Below are positions 1-12,159 of a stretch of 64,000 nucleotides of DNA, piece by piece. Each line of letters starts with the position of its first letter. The first letter of the stretch is position 1. Under the pieces are notes generated by a model. That model did not search any database and had not been told where the DNA came from. It saw only the letters and a program-made list of their open reading frames with translations. Source of the stretch: Dama dama (lineage: Eukaryota > Chordata > Mammalia > Artiodactyla > Cervidae); NCBI RefSeq assembly GCF_033118175.1, contig NC_083704.1:52478501-52542500 (forward strand), written 5' to 3'. A program made the translations under genes and the position numbers.

Positions 1-1694
1 GCACTAATTCAGAGACTGTTTCCCCAGCATGAGACTGGAGGTAGCTAGGAAGTGGTGCTTTGCTGTAGAATGTGAGGTCAGCACTGGAAGGACGGGGTAC
101 GAAAAGCTTAAAAGCAGAGAACTCTGAAGGTTGTTGTAACTAGTTATTTATGAGTATTGAAAGACGGCAAAATGCTGGAGAGAATGGTGGTTTTATGTCA
201 GTCAGCCTTCTCTGTCTTTAAGTCGCAGAGTAGGTTTCTTAATAATCAGTGGAAATTGAGGGAGACAAGATGTCACACACCCTGTTTTTATATTAAACGC
301 CAGAACTAACTATTCCTACTTGGGTCAGTAAGCAAAAGTAAGACTGCATAAACGTGGGCAGATTGTATGCAGATACCATTGCTCCTTCTTCCAAAACGAT
401 TTAAATGACGGAAGGTGGCTTTTAAAACAAAACAAAAAACAAACACAAAAGCATTCACTCCCCTCAAAAAGAGTGAAGGAAATAGTGGAGGAGAAGATGA
501 TGGCAGTTAAAATTTGGAAGCTAGTAAAATTGATAGATAAGTTGCTAATGCTGGCTTTAAGGCTGGCGTCATATAAAGACCTTAGCAGGCCATTTACTGT
601 CGAGAAAGGTGCAAGCATTAGAATGCCATGTACACCTGAAAAATGAAGGTGCATGCAAGACTGGAAACAAAAAGTTTAGTTGAAAGTCTAAATTTAAAGG
701 AGTTGAACCTCTAGATTACCTCCCCACCCTTCCTCTGACTGCTCATCCCTGAAGTGTTCAGACCCAGGGAGAGCAGGCTGACCTAAGGGTTGGAGTATGG
801 TTCTGAAGAGGGGAGTTACGAAAGGATTTATACCAGATAGTGAGACCCCTGATCTTCTAAACTTCTCATCTCCTAGAATAGCTTTTAATTTTGAGACAGG
901 GAGAATTTTTCTCTTGAGAAATGCAGCAGGCAGTGGGGGAAAACTGAAGATAACATCTGGTCCTCAATGAAATCTGTCATTCAGCCAGCTCTATGTATGC
1001 ATGGAGAGCTTCCAGTCAGCTTTTTAAGTGTTCTAACGTTTTAAATAGAAGCTGATATTTATTTAAATGGGACAAAATATTTAAGTGAAATCTCTCTAAG
1101 AACCTTAGCGGAAACAGAAAAAGTGAAGGCTGCAGGAGAAAATATTAGACTTCAAGGCCTGGAATTAGTTCTCTGTGGCTCCACACTTTTCCCTCTTTTT
1201 TCATGAAAGATAGCACATGTTTGTACCTGAGTTGTTTTATCAGCCTGTTTCCTGTCTCTAGAGTTTGGGGGGGTTACCAGCCTTTTTTCATTTTGTACTC
1301 TTTCTCTCCCTTTCAGGCCAGTGTTCCTGCTGATATAAAATTCTCAAGAACCTTGTGAATCTACTGCATATGTCACAAGGATTCATTTGATTAATCAACT
1401 ACTAGATAACATTTTCCACCAAAATTGCCAAAACTTTTAAAAAAATTTATAATACCAGTATTAGAGAATGAATGGATAAACAGACCCCCACTCCCTTGTA
1501 GCCAAATAGTGATGGATTTAAATTGGTATAGACTTTGGGGGTCAGTTTGGAACACGCATTTAAAGACATTTAATGTACTTATTTCCAGATCTTCCATTCA
1601 TTAAAAATTATCCAAAGGAAGTAATCAAAGAAATGGGCAAAGCTTTTTACTAAAAAAAAAAAACTATGGTGTTTGTAAATGATGGCTTATATGT

Positions 1695-2512
1695 TGTTTA
1701 GTTGCTAAGTCATGTCTGACTCTTTGTGACCCCATGGACTGTATAGCATGCTAGGCTTCCCTGTTCTTTACTATCTCCCAGAGTTTGCTCAGATTCATGT
1801 CCATTGAGTTGATGATGCTATCTAATCATCTCATCCTCTGCCACCCTCTCCTCTTTTTGCCTTCAGTCCTTCCCAGCATCAAAGTCTTTTCCATTGGTAG
1901 GTCTTCGCATCAGATGGCCAAAGTATTGGAGCTTCAGCATCAGTCCTTTCAATTAGTATTCAGGGTTGATTTCCTTTAGCATTGTTTGGTTTGATCTCCT
2001 TCCAGTCCAAGGGGCTCTCAAGACTTCTCCAGCACCACAGTTTGAAGACATTAGTTCTTCAGTGCACAGCTTTCTCTATGGTCCAACTTTGACATCCATA
2101 CATGGCTACTGGATAAACCATAGCTTTGACTATATAGACCTTTGTTGGCAAAGTGACATCTTTGCTTTTTAATACACTGTTTAGGTTTGTTTTAGCTTTC
2201 CTTTCAAGGAGTAAGCATCTTTTAATTTCATGGCTGCAGTCATCTGCGGTGATTTTCGAGCCCAAGAAAATAAAATCTGTCACTGCTACCACTTTTTTCC
2301 CATCTATTTGCCATGATTGATGGGACCAGATGCCATGATCTTAGTTTTTTGAATGATGACTTTTAAGCCCACTGTTTCACTCTTGTCTTTCATCCTCATT
2401 AAGAGACTCTTTAGTTTCTCTTCACTTTCTGCCATTAGAGTGGTATCATCTGCATATCTGAAGTTGTTGATATTTCTCCTGGCAATCTTGATTCCAGCTT
2501 GTGATATGGAAA
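1695..2512 (-). mobile_element. BovB LINE 3' fragment
   Basis: Degenerate RTE-type BovB in antisense orientation to PBRM1. Minus-strand frames at 2059-2292 and 2304-2561 keep BovB reverse-transcriptase C-terminal words such as YADDTTLMAESEEKLKSL and FLGSKITAD, broken by frameshifts. YADD is the catalytic motif C of the reverse transcriptase. The copy is 5'-truncated and not functional. Confidence 0.9.
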
Positions 2513-2612
2513 CCATTAAAAAATATATTTTAGCAAAACTAAAAATCTTCTTGAAAAGCATTTGATCTCAGAGGAAATTTTTATGATATTAAGTGTATAA
2601 AGATATAGTTTC

Positions 2613-2797
2613 TGGGCTTCTCTGATAGCTCAGACAGTAAAGAATCTGCCTGCATTGCAGGAGGCACAGGTTTGATCCCTGGAGAAGGAAATGGCAACCC
2701 ATTCCAGTATTCTTTCCTGGACAATTCCATGGACAGAGGAGACTGGCAGACTACAGTCCTTGGGGTCGCAAAGAATCGGTCACGACTGAGTGACTTA
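2613..2797 (+). mobile_element. Bov-tA SINE
   Basis: Typical ruminant Bov-tA: a tRNA-like head with a degenerate B box (GGTTTGATCCC), then the segment related to the BovB 3' end, ending near a GACTGAGTGACTT-like tail. Confidence 0.88.
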
Positions 2798-3293
2798 ATA
2801 CTTTTCATATATAGTTTACAGTATACTGTGTGAAATACATGTTGCATATCTCCTTAGTTCTAAGATTCCATTCATTGTGACATAACCATGTTAATAACAG
2901 TCAGAAGAAAGAAATTTCAGAGGTATTAAGATGGAAAGAAAGTACATACAAGATTTATCTCTAGAATCACATGATTTATGAGTGGCCTGTTTTCTTCTTT
3001 ATACCTTTCTGTATCATCCAAAATGACTACAGTGAGCATATATTATTAAGGTGATTATTTTTATTCTGTAGATACTTTATTTATGTATTTATTTAAATTA
3101 ATGGCAGTTGGCTGTAATTTAAAAAGACAATTTCGAGTGGAGACTATTGGCAATGTGGATATCATACTATTTGTCCTGAATCCTGCCTTGGAGTATCTGG
3201 AAAAGAATTAAATGTATTAGTATGTGTAGTTTTAATTCTGCATCTGATTCCCACATCCCTTTCATGGGGACATTTTTCTCTTTTTTACCTAAG

Positions 3294-3479
3294 AAGCTGA
3301 AAAGAGTGAAGATTCCTCAGGAGCTGCAGGCCTCTCAGGCTTACATCGCACATATAGCCAGGACTGCAGCTTTAAGAACAGCATGTACCATGTTGGAGAT
3401 TACGTCTATGTGGAGCCCTCAGAGGCCAATCTACAACCTCATATCGTCTGTATTGAGAGACTATGGGAAGATTCTGCTG
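3294..3479 (+). CDS. PBRM1: PBRM1 coding exon a: start of BAH1
   Basis: The frame reads EAEKSEDSSGAAGLSG, then the N-terminal strands of BAH1 (HVGDYVYVEP, then HIVCIERLWEDSAG). Acceptor is a tract of C/T followed by CTAAG; donor is GGTAAGTT. The exon enters with two bases of a Glu codon and leaves with one base of a Gly codon, which fits the next exon. The acceptor is a NAGNAG (AAGAAG); the upstream AG was chosen because it keeps the Glu expected in human PBRM1. Confidence 0.95.
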
Positions 3480-4376
3480 GTAAGTTCCTTTTAAATTGGG
3501 GAGCAAATTGGTGAGCTGTGATTATTTTACTCCTTGTTTCTCAGGGAAGGAAATTGTAACTCAGACATTTTACGCCTTTCCACAGTAGTTGTTTTACGCT
3601 CTTAATAAGTACAATTCAGTACCCACTATATAAAGAACATAGGATCAAGCACTGTTGGGCAGTGGCATAGCTGAGTCAAAAGAAAGGTAACTTCTTGAAG
3701 TCTAGATGAGAGTCATTCATTCAACTGATACTTATTTAAAAAATCCAAAAGCCAAACCCTGTAGGATGGCTGAGATTCAGAAGAACAAAAAGTCTGTGTT
3801 TTGTCCCTGGCAAAACCACTCTGGTAAAAGTCACAAATAAAGAAGAAATTGTTATAGAGAGACATTTGGCTTAGAATTTGATTTCAAAAAGGCTTCCTAG
3901 AACAGTTGGCTTTAACTTGAAACATAGAGAATGAATAGGAGTTAATGAAGCCAAAACCAAGCAGAAGTGTGATCCAGACAATCCAGTTCTTTCAGCTGTT
4001 CATCATATAAAATACCTTTGTATTCTTTAACCCAAGTGCTACATATGTCCTTTAGTATATCTTACATCCTTATTAAAGCACACAGCTTAAGCTGTGTCCT
4101 GACCCAGCAGAGTAGAGTAGGTCCCATCACCTTCCTTGTTCTATTTATTTTACATCTTTTACTGTAAGGGGGAAAGTAGCATTTTTAGGTGTCATTGCAC
4201 TTTATTATTTTAAAGTATTGTTTCTTCTAAGATAACTCTATTAAGGAACCATGGCCTAAAAGCACATTGCTCGGTTCAGCTCATGGCAGAATGGATGGAG
4301 TATTTGCTCATTTTACAAAGAATATGTTATTTCCATTAATGGTAATTCTCTCTCTTTTTCCCTCTTTGTTTTTGAG

Positions 4377-4534
4377 GCGAAAAATGGTTGTATGGCTGTT
4401 GGTTTTATCGGCCAAATGAAACATTCCATTTGGCTACACGAAAATTTCTAGAAAAAGAAGTTTTTAAGAGTGACTATTACAATAAAGTTCCTGTTAGTAA
4501 AATTCTAGGAAAATGTGTGGTCATGTTTGTCAAG
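4377..4534 (+). CDS. PBRM1: PBRM1 coding exon b: BAH1 core
   Basis: Completes the Gly codon and reads EKWLYGCWFYRPNETFHLA, then FLEKEVFKSDYYNKVPVSKI, ending FVK before GTAAG. The WFYRPxET and EVFKSDYY motifs are hallmarks of BAH domains, which bind nucleosomes or partner proteins. It enters with two bases and ends in phase 0. Confidence 0.97.
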
Positions 4535-4734
4535 GTAAGAAACTTACTAATCCCCAAACAGTAAATTATTTCATGGAGTTCACAACCACAGAAAATTGAT
4601 ATTTACGAAATGAATAGTTGTGTTTAAAACTTTGAATTTTTTTAGGCTATGTCTCTGGCTTTATGTAAAGATTTGAGGAAAAATAAATCTGAGCGTAAAG
4701 GTGAAAGACCCTTAGTTGCCTATGCTATATAGGC

Positions 4735-5015
4735 ATATGCTGCTGCCAGGTCACTTCAGTCGTGTCCGACTCTGTGCGACTCCATAGACGGCAGCCCACC
4801 AGACTTCCCCGTCCCTGGGATTCTCCAGGCAAGAACACTGGAGTGGGTTGCCATTTCCTTCTCCAATGCATGAAAGTGAAAAGTGAAAGTGAAGTCACTC
4901 CGTCGTGTCCAACTCTTAGTGACCCTGTGGACTGCAGCCTACCAGGCTCCTCCATCCATGGGCTTTTCCAGGCAAGAGTACTGAAGAGGGGTGCCATTGC
5001 CTTCTCCGATAGTAT
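4735..5015 (-). mobile_element. Bov-tA SINE tandem (dimeric) copy
   Basis: Two successive antisense Bov-tA bodies (about 4745-4865 and 4890-5010). Each carries the diagnostic CGTGTCC.ACTC, CCATGGACTGCAGCC-like and GCCATTGCCTTCTCC-like words, separated by a GTGAAAAGTGAAAGTGAA linker. This is the common dimeric form in ruminants. Confidence 0.85.
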
Positions 5016-5221
5016 ATGCAGTTAGCTTAAATTTTTTTATATTGCCAGACAAATTTTTAAGGATGACATTTTCTGAAGAATCATTAAATTTTCAGTGTGG
5101 TTTTAGGTAATATGGTGTATTTTTTGTTTGTCTGTCTACTATAGGCACAGGCTCAAAGATTTAAAGAACTAGCTGTCTGAAATACTAATGTACTGTCATA
5201 GGGGCAGTTGGTAAAACTTCA

Positions 5222-5308
5222 GGTCAGTTCAGTCACTCAGTTGTGTCCGACTTTTTGCGACTCCATGGACTGCAGCACGCCAGGCCTCCCTGTTCATCAG
5301 GGAGGCAA
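5222..5308 (-). mobile_element. Short BovB 3'-end fragment
   Basis: Antisense 3' tip of BovB: the TCAGTTCAGTCACTCAG start, then CGACTCCATGGACTGCAGCA and CGCCAGGCCTCCCTG. Heavily 5'-truncated. Confidence 0.8.
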
Positions 5309-5518
5309 ACTAAATAAGCTAAATAGAATATACTGAGTAATGGCATTCTATATAAGAAAATACTCCTGATCTCTAACCATTTATCATTTGTTGTTAGTTG
5401 TCAAAAAGTCTTAACACTTTACCTTTTATTTCTTTGCTTGGTTGGTGTTTTTGTCTGTTTTCTGGTTGCTTGGTTTTCAGAAAATTCACCTAATTGATTT
5501 TATTCTTATATCCACCAG

Positions 5519-5782
5519 GAATACTTTAAATTATGCCCAGAAAATTTTCGAGATGAGGATGTTTTTGTCTGTGAATCACGATATTCTGCCAAAACCAAAT
5601 CTTTTAAGAAAATTAAACTGTGGACCATGCCCATCAGCTCAGTTAGGTTTGTCCCTCGAGATGTGCCCTTGCCTGTGGTCCGGGTGGCCTCTGTATTTGC
5701 AAATGCAGATAAAGGGGATGATGAGAAGAATACAGACAACTCAGAGGACAGTCGAACTGAAGACAGTTGTAACTTGGAAAAG
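5519..5782 (+). CDS. PBRM1: PBRM1 coding exon c: end of BAH1 and acidic inter-BAH linker
   Basis: 88 codons in phase 0. It reads EYFKLCPENFRDEDVFVCES, then the basic run SAKTKSFKKIKLW and the end of BAH1 (RFVPRDVPLPVVRVASVF), followed by an acidic Asp/Glu/Asn linker (KGDDEKNTDNSEDSRTED) ending in NLEK. Donor GGTATGTAG. The linker has Thr and Ser-Cys where I recall Ala and Asn-Phe in human, so the linker is the least conserved part. Confidence 0.97.
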
Positions 5783-6113
5783 GTATGTAGATAATAGCCA
5801 CACAGAAAAGAATTTTAATTTCAAAACACCCCTTCTCAAAAATAAATGAATAAAATATTCAACTTCAGGATTAGAAAAAGAGCAATAATATAAAATTTTA
5901 GCCTAACAAAAAGAAGGGAACTATAAAGGAAAGAAAAATTAATACTTGGAAAACATAATAGCAGAACTGAAAAGGAGACTTTGATGGGTTCAGTGAGATA
6001 AACTACCAGTTATCCTAATAAAGGAAAAAGAAAGGAATTAAGCTCAACATATAAAATATAGAGGAAATTTAAAGACTTGTGTGTTTCTGTTAATAAATTT
6101 GAAAACCTGAATG

Positions 6114-6235
6114 AGGGCATTCCCTGGCAGTTCAGAGGTTAGGATTTTGCACTTTCATCGGCGAGGGTCTGGGTTCAGTCCCTGGTTGGGGAACTAAGAT
6201 CTCACAAGCCTCTTGGTGCAGCCAAAAAATAAATA
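6114..6235 (+). mobile_element. CHR/ART2-type tRNA-derived SINE
   Basis: Carries the words CATTCCCTGGCAGTTCAGAGG, GGGTTCAGTCCCTGG (B-box-like) and GGGGAACTAAGATCTCACAA, ending in an A-rich tail. These are typical of the cetartiodactyl CHR family. Confidence 0.8.
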
Positions 6236-6439
6236 AAAACAAATAATAATAGTAAAACCTGAATGAAATGAATAACTTTCTAAGATAATACCAATTAGTT
6301 AAGTGAAATCAAGAAAAAATAACATGTTTAAGTAGATAACAACATGAAAAAAATTTTTTTTAATGTCAGAGAGCTCACTCCAAAAAGTACTTAGGTCAGA
6401 TAATTCCATAGGTAAATTCTTTCACCCTTTAAATTATTC

Positions 6440-6560
6440 CAGGAGTTCCCAGACAGTCCTGGGGTGATTAAGACTCCACACTTCTACTGCAGGGTGGCAT
6501 GAGTTTGATCCCTGGTCGGAGAACTAAGATCCCACATGTTGCAGTAAAGCCAAAAAAAAA
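6440..6560 (+). mobile_element. CHR/ART2-type SINE
   Basis: Same family as the copy 330 bp upstream: GGAGTTCCCAGACAGTCC start, then TTTGATCCCTGGTCGG and GAACTAAGATCCCACATG, with an A-rich end. Confidence 0.78.
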
Positions 6561-7814
6561 TATTATCACAGAGTATGGAGATCAAAGAAAACGTCCCAGT
6601 TTGTCTTACCAGGACAGAATAATCTTGGATTCCAAAGTCTGACAAAATAAAAACAGAAAACTGCAGTTGAGTATCAGTTTATAAATATTGATACAAAAAA
6701 TACTTGGGGGAAAAAAATGAAATCAAGTACAAATGAAATCAGTAGTTTGAGAGCAGCATGACCACGTAGAAGGGAGTTTATTCTCAGAATGCAAGGATTA
6801 GTCAAAATTAGGAAAATTTTGTAATATACTTCTTTATATTAGTAGATCAAAGGAGAAATTATTTGACAAGGTATAGTATTCATCTGGATTGAAGCCTTTA
6901 AATAGATAGTCCCTCAAAATGATTTTTAAAAATTGTATATCAAGCCTAAACTGAAAGCAATTCCTTTGAAAGCTATATACATGACATAGGTGCTTGCTTT
7001 ACCATTATCTATATTTTTCTGAATAGAGCAAATATAACTAGACAAACAAAATTAGTAAAATTTTGACAACTAAGAGGCAAAATTATTTTTTTGCCGAGAA
7101 TTGGGGAGAAATTAACTGTGAAACGTTTTTGAATACAGAGAATTCAACAAGTAGAAATTTCAAAATGCATATATAAGTTAATAGCTTTCTTGTATAAACA
7201 CAACAGTAATTCATAAGATTTTGAAAGTAAAATGAAAATGTTGAATAGATTTTAACAAGTGTTATAAAAAATCGTGGAAGAAACTATCCAATTCACATGA
7301 ACCAAAAAAGAAGATACACTAAGATATTATCTTAAAAGGAGTATTATGGAACCTGTAGGAAGAAAAACAGTCTATTGAAAGCTGTTGAAGATTTACTTGA
7401 GTAAGTTTTGAAACTTGACGATACTATCATTCTTATGAAAGAATAAATGCATGACAGTCACGAGAAAAAGAAGAAAAACTGAAAGAGCAGTCAAGAGTAC
7501 TTTACCCTGCCAAATAGTATTGCATTTTACAAAATTACATTTTAAAAATATTGAGTTAGTTCAGAATTGATTAATGAAGGGAATAGGCTTTTCACAATTA
7601 AATCCAGAATATAAAGATACTCATTCATTTTAGTTTTACATACTTTAACTTTTATTTTGAAATTACTTTAGACTTAACAAAGTCATTCCTTATATTCTTC
7701 ATTCATCTTCTGCTAATGTTAACACCTTGTACAAGGATCAAAACCATAAAGTTAGCATCAATACTATTTACTAATCTAGTGACCTTATTCATTTTTCCCC
7801 TTTTGTCCCACAGT

Positions 7815-8415
7815 CGCCTTTTTTTCTCCTAGTTTTATTGAGATACAATTGACATATAGCATTGTATAAGTTTAAGTTGTACTGCATAATGATTTGACTT
7901 ACATGCATCATGATAATGATTACCACAGTAAATGTGGTAATCAACATCCATCAACTCATATAGGTACAACATTAAAGAAATAGGAAAAAGTTTTTTTCCC
8001 CTTGTGATAAGAACTGTTAGGATTTGCGCTCTCAACGTCTTTCTTATAATGTACAGCAGTATTAATTATATTCATCATATTGTACATTACATCCCCGGTA
8101 CTTATTTATAACTGAAAGTTTGAACTTTTTGACTGCCATAATCCAATCCCCCTTCCCCCCATTATCCTGCCTCGTAACCACAAGTCTGATCTCTTTTTCT
8201 GAGTTTGTGAATTTGAAATATAATTAACATACAATACCATGTTAGTTCCTGGTATATAGCGTAATGATTCAGTATTTCTATATATATTTCACAGCGATCA
8301 CCATGATAAGTCTAGTCATCATTTAAACATACAAATATATTATATAATTATAATTATTCCCTGTGTTGTACACTTCATACCTGTGACTCATTTATTTTAT
8401 AACTGAAAGTTTGTA
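7815..8415 (-). mobile_element. Old L1 3'-end fragment
   Basis: Two related antisense blocks begin TTTTATTGAGATACAATTGA near 7842 and TTGAAATATAATTAACATAC near 8212. Both are followed by A/T-rich text with ATGATTTGACT- or ATGATTCAGTA-like words, as in the 3' regions of old mammalian L1 families. The subfamily cannot be assigned by eye. Confidence 0.65.
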
Positions 8416-9439
8416 TAAACACAGTATTTTAACTCAGCAAGAGAGGATGGAATCAAATGATATTGGAAAAACTGATAGCTATTTGAAAAAAGAAGGAAAA
8501 AAAAAACCAGTTGAACTCCTTTCATTTCATATTCCAAAATAAGTAAGGTATAAACATTTAAAAAGAAACATAAGTTGCTAGCCTAAGTACGTTTATATTA
8601 TTTACGTATAATCTTTTATTCATTTATAAGCTTCGAATGGATCCTTTATATATATGATATAAAACCCAGTAGCCACAAAAGAAAAAAAAGAGATCATTTT
8701 CTAGATTTACAATGGACAGAATCAGTTAGTTTAATGAAACAGTTTTAGGACTGCTGTTTCTAAAGTACAAGAACTCTTTGAAGTCTAGGAAAAAAATACT
8801 ACTAGAAAAATGGGCAAGGGACCAAATAGATCATTTGTAGAAAATCAAAAAAACATAAATGTTTTAATCTAATAGTCTTTAAAATGCCCAGCAAATTGAC
8901 AGTTCTGAAGACTAGTAATACAGCCTGGTGTGAATGTGGGACAACACACACTCATCTCCCATCAGTGGCTTTCTCTTTGACCCTGTTGTTTGATAACAGG
9001 GAATGTGTTCCAACATAGTACTCAATTCTAGGCCACACCCAAATGCCTGTGAATAGGAATTTGTCACACATCCATTCATATAATGCAAACTGTGTGGTCA
9101 GCAGAAGGAATTAACAAGTTGCAGAATGGAATATGGTTCCATCATTACTCAGAAAAACCAAAAATGTGTGCTTTATGTTTTATATATGTGTAAACAACAT
9201 GAAAAACAATAAATTGGTTAAACTAAACTGGGTGGTTATCTCTGGGGTTGGATCACAGAAAACTTGAATTTTAAATTTTGCATGCTCTAATGTTTGAGTT
9301 ATTTCCAACAGATGCACTGTTTGTATAGGGAAAAAGCATTTTTAAGTTCTTAATGTAAAAGACAAAAAAATTTTTTAGTTTCTTAGAAAAAAACATCCAT
9401 TTTATTTTTTTTGTTTGTTTGTTTGTTTTATTTTATTTT

Positions 9440-9660
9440 TTTTTTTTTCAATTTCTCCTTTATTTATTTATTTTTTCAGTGGGTTTTGTCATACATTGAT
9501 ATGAATCAGCCATAGATTTACACGTATTCCCCATCCCGATCCCCCCTCCCACCTCCCTCTCCACCTGATTCCTCTGGGTCTTCCCAGTGCACCAGGCCCA
9601 AGCACTTGTCTCATGCATCCCACCTGGGCTGGTGATCTGTTTCACCATAGATAATATACA
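9440..9660 (-). mobile_element. Ruminant L1 3'UTR fragment
   Basis: A poly-T start followed by CAGTGGGTTTTGTCATACATTG and ATGAATCAGCCATAGATTTA, with a C-rich block of CCCTCCCACCTCCCT type. This is the usual antisense 3'UTR of young ruminant L1. Confidence 0.8.
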
Positions 9661-9971
9661 TGCTAAAACATCCATTTTAGTGTCATTAAAATGTTAAAAA
9701 GAGAAAAGGAGCTTGGGAAAGAACATGAAATTTTGCACATTTTACCAGTATGTCTGGGAATCATAGAGATACTAATTTTAAAAGAGGAAATACCAGTGGA
9801 AATCAGTGTGGGAATTAAATTTGTTTTTGTTATTGGAGTTCATTAGTACCGCGTGTCCTGTGTATGAATTACTTTTTTTAGTCTCATATCTTTATTTTAA
9901 TATTGCATGGCTAAAGTATATCATACCAAGAAATTTTTAGAAGGATAATTAGAACAGAACCCATTTCTTTT

Positions 9972-10140
9972 CTTTTTTTTTTCATTTATTTTTATTAGTT
10001 GGAGGCTAATTACTTCACAACATTGCAGTGGGTTTTGACATACATTGACATGAATCAGCCATGGAGTTACATGTATTCCCCATCCTGATCCCCCCTCCCA
10101 CCTCCCTCTCTACCCAATTCCTCTGGGTCTTCCCAGTCGG
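9972..10140 (-). mobile_element. Ruminant L1 3'UTR fragment (second copy)
   Basis: Begins with T-rich sequence, then TTAGTTGGAGGCTAATTACT, GGGTTTTGACATACATTGAC and the same C-rich block, ending in CTCTGGGTCTTCCCAG. It is closely related to the fragment about 530 bp upstream. Confidence 0.8.
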
Positions 10141-10559
10141 AACCCATATCTAAAATATGTATTCTTAATCTCAGGGCTTTCTTTATCACAGCTTCCATTC
10201 CTTCTAGTGCCCCTCAATCTAGCATATGTGTGATACCTCTCTCATTCTTAAGAATTTTCCAAGAAGTCCATTTCAGTATCACATTTGAAATCAAAGATCA
10301 AAGCATTAAATTATCTGGGCATTCCAGCAGAGTTTTTTTTCCTTAAGTTTTAAGTTTCCGGTATTCTCAGGAAAATGCAGTAGAAAATTTGGGGGTTTTG
10401 CAGTTTCCTCAATTCTTACATGTTTTAGAGCTTTTGTATTTAAAACACCTAGTGCTATGCTCATTATCAGCTAGTTTCTCAGTAAATTATGCTTCTTAGT
10501 TTCATTAATCAGAAGTATCTTTTCTTTTTTTTTTTTTTTGCTAAGACTGTAAGAACAAT

Positions 10560-10745
10560 AGTGAACGTTAAGTGGTTTTATGAGCCAGGCGTTATTCTGT
10601 GTACTTAACATGGATCGTGTCATTTAAGCTTCCTAACGACCCCGTCTGATTTGCACACTATCTTCGTTTTACAGATGATGAACCCAAGGCATGAGAGGTC
10701 AAGTAGTTTACCCAGTGTCAGCAGTCAGTAGGTGACAGACCCTAT
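10560..10745 (-). mobile_element. MIR-like SINE remnant
   Basis: Antisense MIR core features: CGTTTTACAGATGATGAACCCAAGG, then GAGAGGTCAAGTAGTTTACCC and an AGTAGGTGACAGACCC-like end. Highly diverged, as expected for a pre-eutherian SINE. Confidence 0.6.
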
Positions 10746-11281
10746 AAATGATTCAAAGGCAGAGTATATGTGTTTCTGTCACAGAGGCTCTACTGTTCCT
10801 TCTCATGTTAGAATAAACCAAAATGATAAAATTTTTATATCAGTTGTTAATATGCAGAAATTAAGAGCTTAGTAACTATGGTGAAGAGGAAGTTTGTATA
10901 GTATTTGCTCCTTTATAGCAGTTGAATGAGGCTGTTTCTGAAATTAAGTCTTCATTGTTTGTTGTTGTTGGGTTTTTTTGGGTTTTTGTTCTTCTTTTTT
11001 TTGGCTAAAGTCTCCAAGAATGTGAAAAGGAAGGAGAGAGTAGTAAAAGAATCTTTGAGTAACATTTTATGAAAGTTAACTAGAAATTTAAAATAGATAC
11101 TGTATTTGATAAGATTTAGTTTAATTTCAGTAACCTAAACTTTTGGTTTCCTGTTTATTAGTTTCTACTTAATGGTTATTTTTTAAGTTAAAATGAAGGA
11201 AAGTCTGCTTTGCCTTCATACTTTCTATTCCAACTCCTTGATTATCAGATCCCTGTCTTTAACTAGTTTCCTTTATCACAG

Positions 11282-11427
11282 GAGAAAGAAGATGTCCCTG
11301 TGGAAATGTCGAATGGTGAACCAGGTTGCCACTACTTTGAGCAGCTCCGGTATAATGACATGTGGCTGAAGGTTGGCGACTGTGTCTTCATCAAGTCCCA
11401 CGGGCTAGTGCGTCCTCGTGTCGGCAG
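11282..11427 (+). CDS. PBRM1: PBRM1 coding exon d: start of BAH2
   Basis: Phase 0 entry reading EKEDVPVEMSNGEPGCHYFE, then the opening strands of the second BAH domain (MWLKVGDCVFIKSHG, then LVRPRVG). It ends with two bases of an Arg codon before GTGAGC. One residue, Arg in EQLRYND, differs from the His I recall in human. Confidence 0.96.
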
Positions 11428-11499
11428 GTGAGCATTTTGAGTTAAGAGAGGACAAGGTTTGGTTTGAGAGATTTGGTGCCAGTAGGAATTCATTACTGT

Positions 11500-11975
11500 T
11501 TAGGATGAAAACCAAAGTCCCTCCCTTGGGAACATCACCTACTTCCTTTCACACCACACCCCCTGCTCATGCCTCTAGCCACACTTCCTCTCATGAATCC
11601 TGTTGTGTTTGTTTTTTTTCTGTTTCTTTTTCTCCTCCTTCCATTTACTGAACTCTTCAACCCAGAAATCTCCCTGCCAACTTCATATGGTAAACTCTTT
11701 TTAGCCTAAATTTGAAATGGCACTTACTTAAGGAAGCCTTTCCTATCTCCTCTAGACTGGATTAGGTCCCCCTATTACACATCCTCAGAGCTCTGTGTAT
11801 TTCCTCCTCCTCAGAACACATATCAGTTATATTATCAGGCTTCCATATGAGACTACAAATACCCTGAGAGTTAGAGACCCTCTCTTTTTGAGCAAAAAAG
11901 TGATATATACCTTTATATCCCTTGCTCCAAACATAGTGCATGAGGCTCAGATATTTGGTAAACAAGTAAATGGGT
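11500..11975 (+). repeat. L2-like ancient LINE 3' end
   Basis: Pattern of the L2 3' end: AAGCCTTTCCTATCTCC, then TATTTCCTCCTCCTCAGAA, CCTTTATATCCCTTGCTCC and a terminal ATTTGGTAAACAAGTAAATG-like block. Diverged; assigned by pattern only. Confidence 0.5.
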
Positions 11976-12019
11976 GAAAGTATGATTGGATGGCATAGAA
12001 TAGCAGTAAAAAAGTTTAG

Positions 12020-12150
12020 GGAACAGGGCTGGGCAGTAGAGGATAGTAGTTAAGAAATTGATTCCAAGAGATTTTGATGTAAGTCCCAGCCCTGTCGGTT
12101 TAATGTTCTTAGGCAAATTATTTACCTCTCTGGGCTTCAGTTTCCTCATT
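12020..12150 (+). mobile_element. MIR SINE remnant
   Basis: Sense MIR core: GATAGTAGTTAAGAAATTGATT, then CCCAGCCCTGTCGG, CTTAGGCAAATTATTTACCTC and GGGCTTCAGTTTCCTCATTG. Good match to the MIR consensus words, with several substitutions. Confidence 0.7.
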
Positions 12151-12159
12151 GTATTTGTT

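Larger units (their letters stand above)
1..3293 (+). other. PBRM1: PBRM1 intron (partial), upstream of the BAH1 exon
   Basis: No coding exon was found here. The last upstream exon, which should encode a Lys/Glu-rich stretch before BAH1, is not visible and probably lies before the window. The interval holds a BovB fragment (about 1695-2512) and a Bov-tA SINE (about 2613-2797); the rest is AT-rich unique-looking sequence. Confidence 0.7.
5783..11281 (+). other. PBRM1: PBRM1 intron rich in transposon remnants
   Basis: A 5.5-kb AT-rich intron. It holds two CHR/ART2-type SINEs (about 6114-6235 and 6440-6555), an old antisense L1 3' end (about 7815-8415), two ruminant L1 3'UTR pieces (about 9440-9660 and 9990-10140) and an antisense MIR-like segment (about 10560-10745). 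No exon or RNA gene was recognised. Confidence 0.75.

Noticed and set aside
1320..1400. A possible extra PBRM1 exon after TTTCAGGCCAGTG
   Set aside because: The acceptor looks fair, but the following sequence has no match to PBRM1 residues I recall upstream of BAH1 and no good donor in phase.
3222..3494. A 90-codon + frame over the BAH1 exon
   Set aside because: It is an out-of-frame reading of PBRM1 exon a; the true frame gives the BAH1 sequence and joins the next exon in phase.
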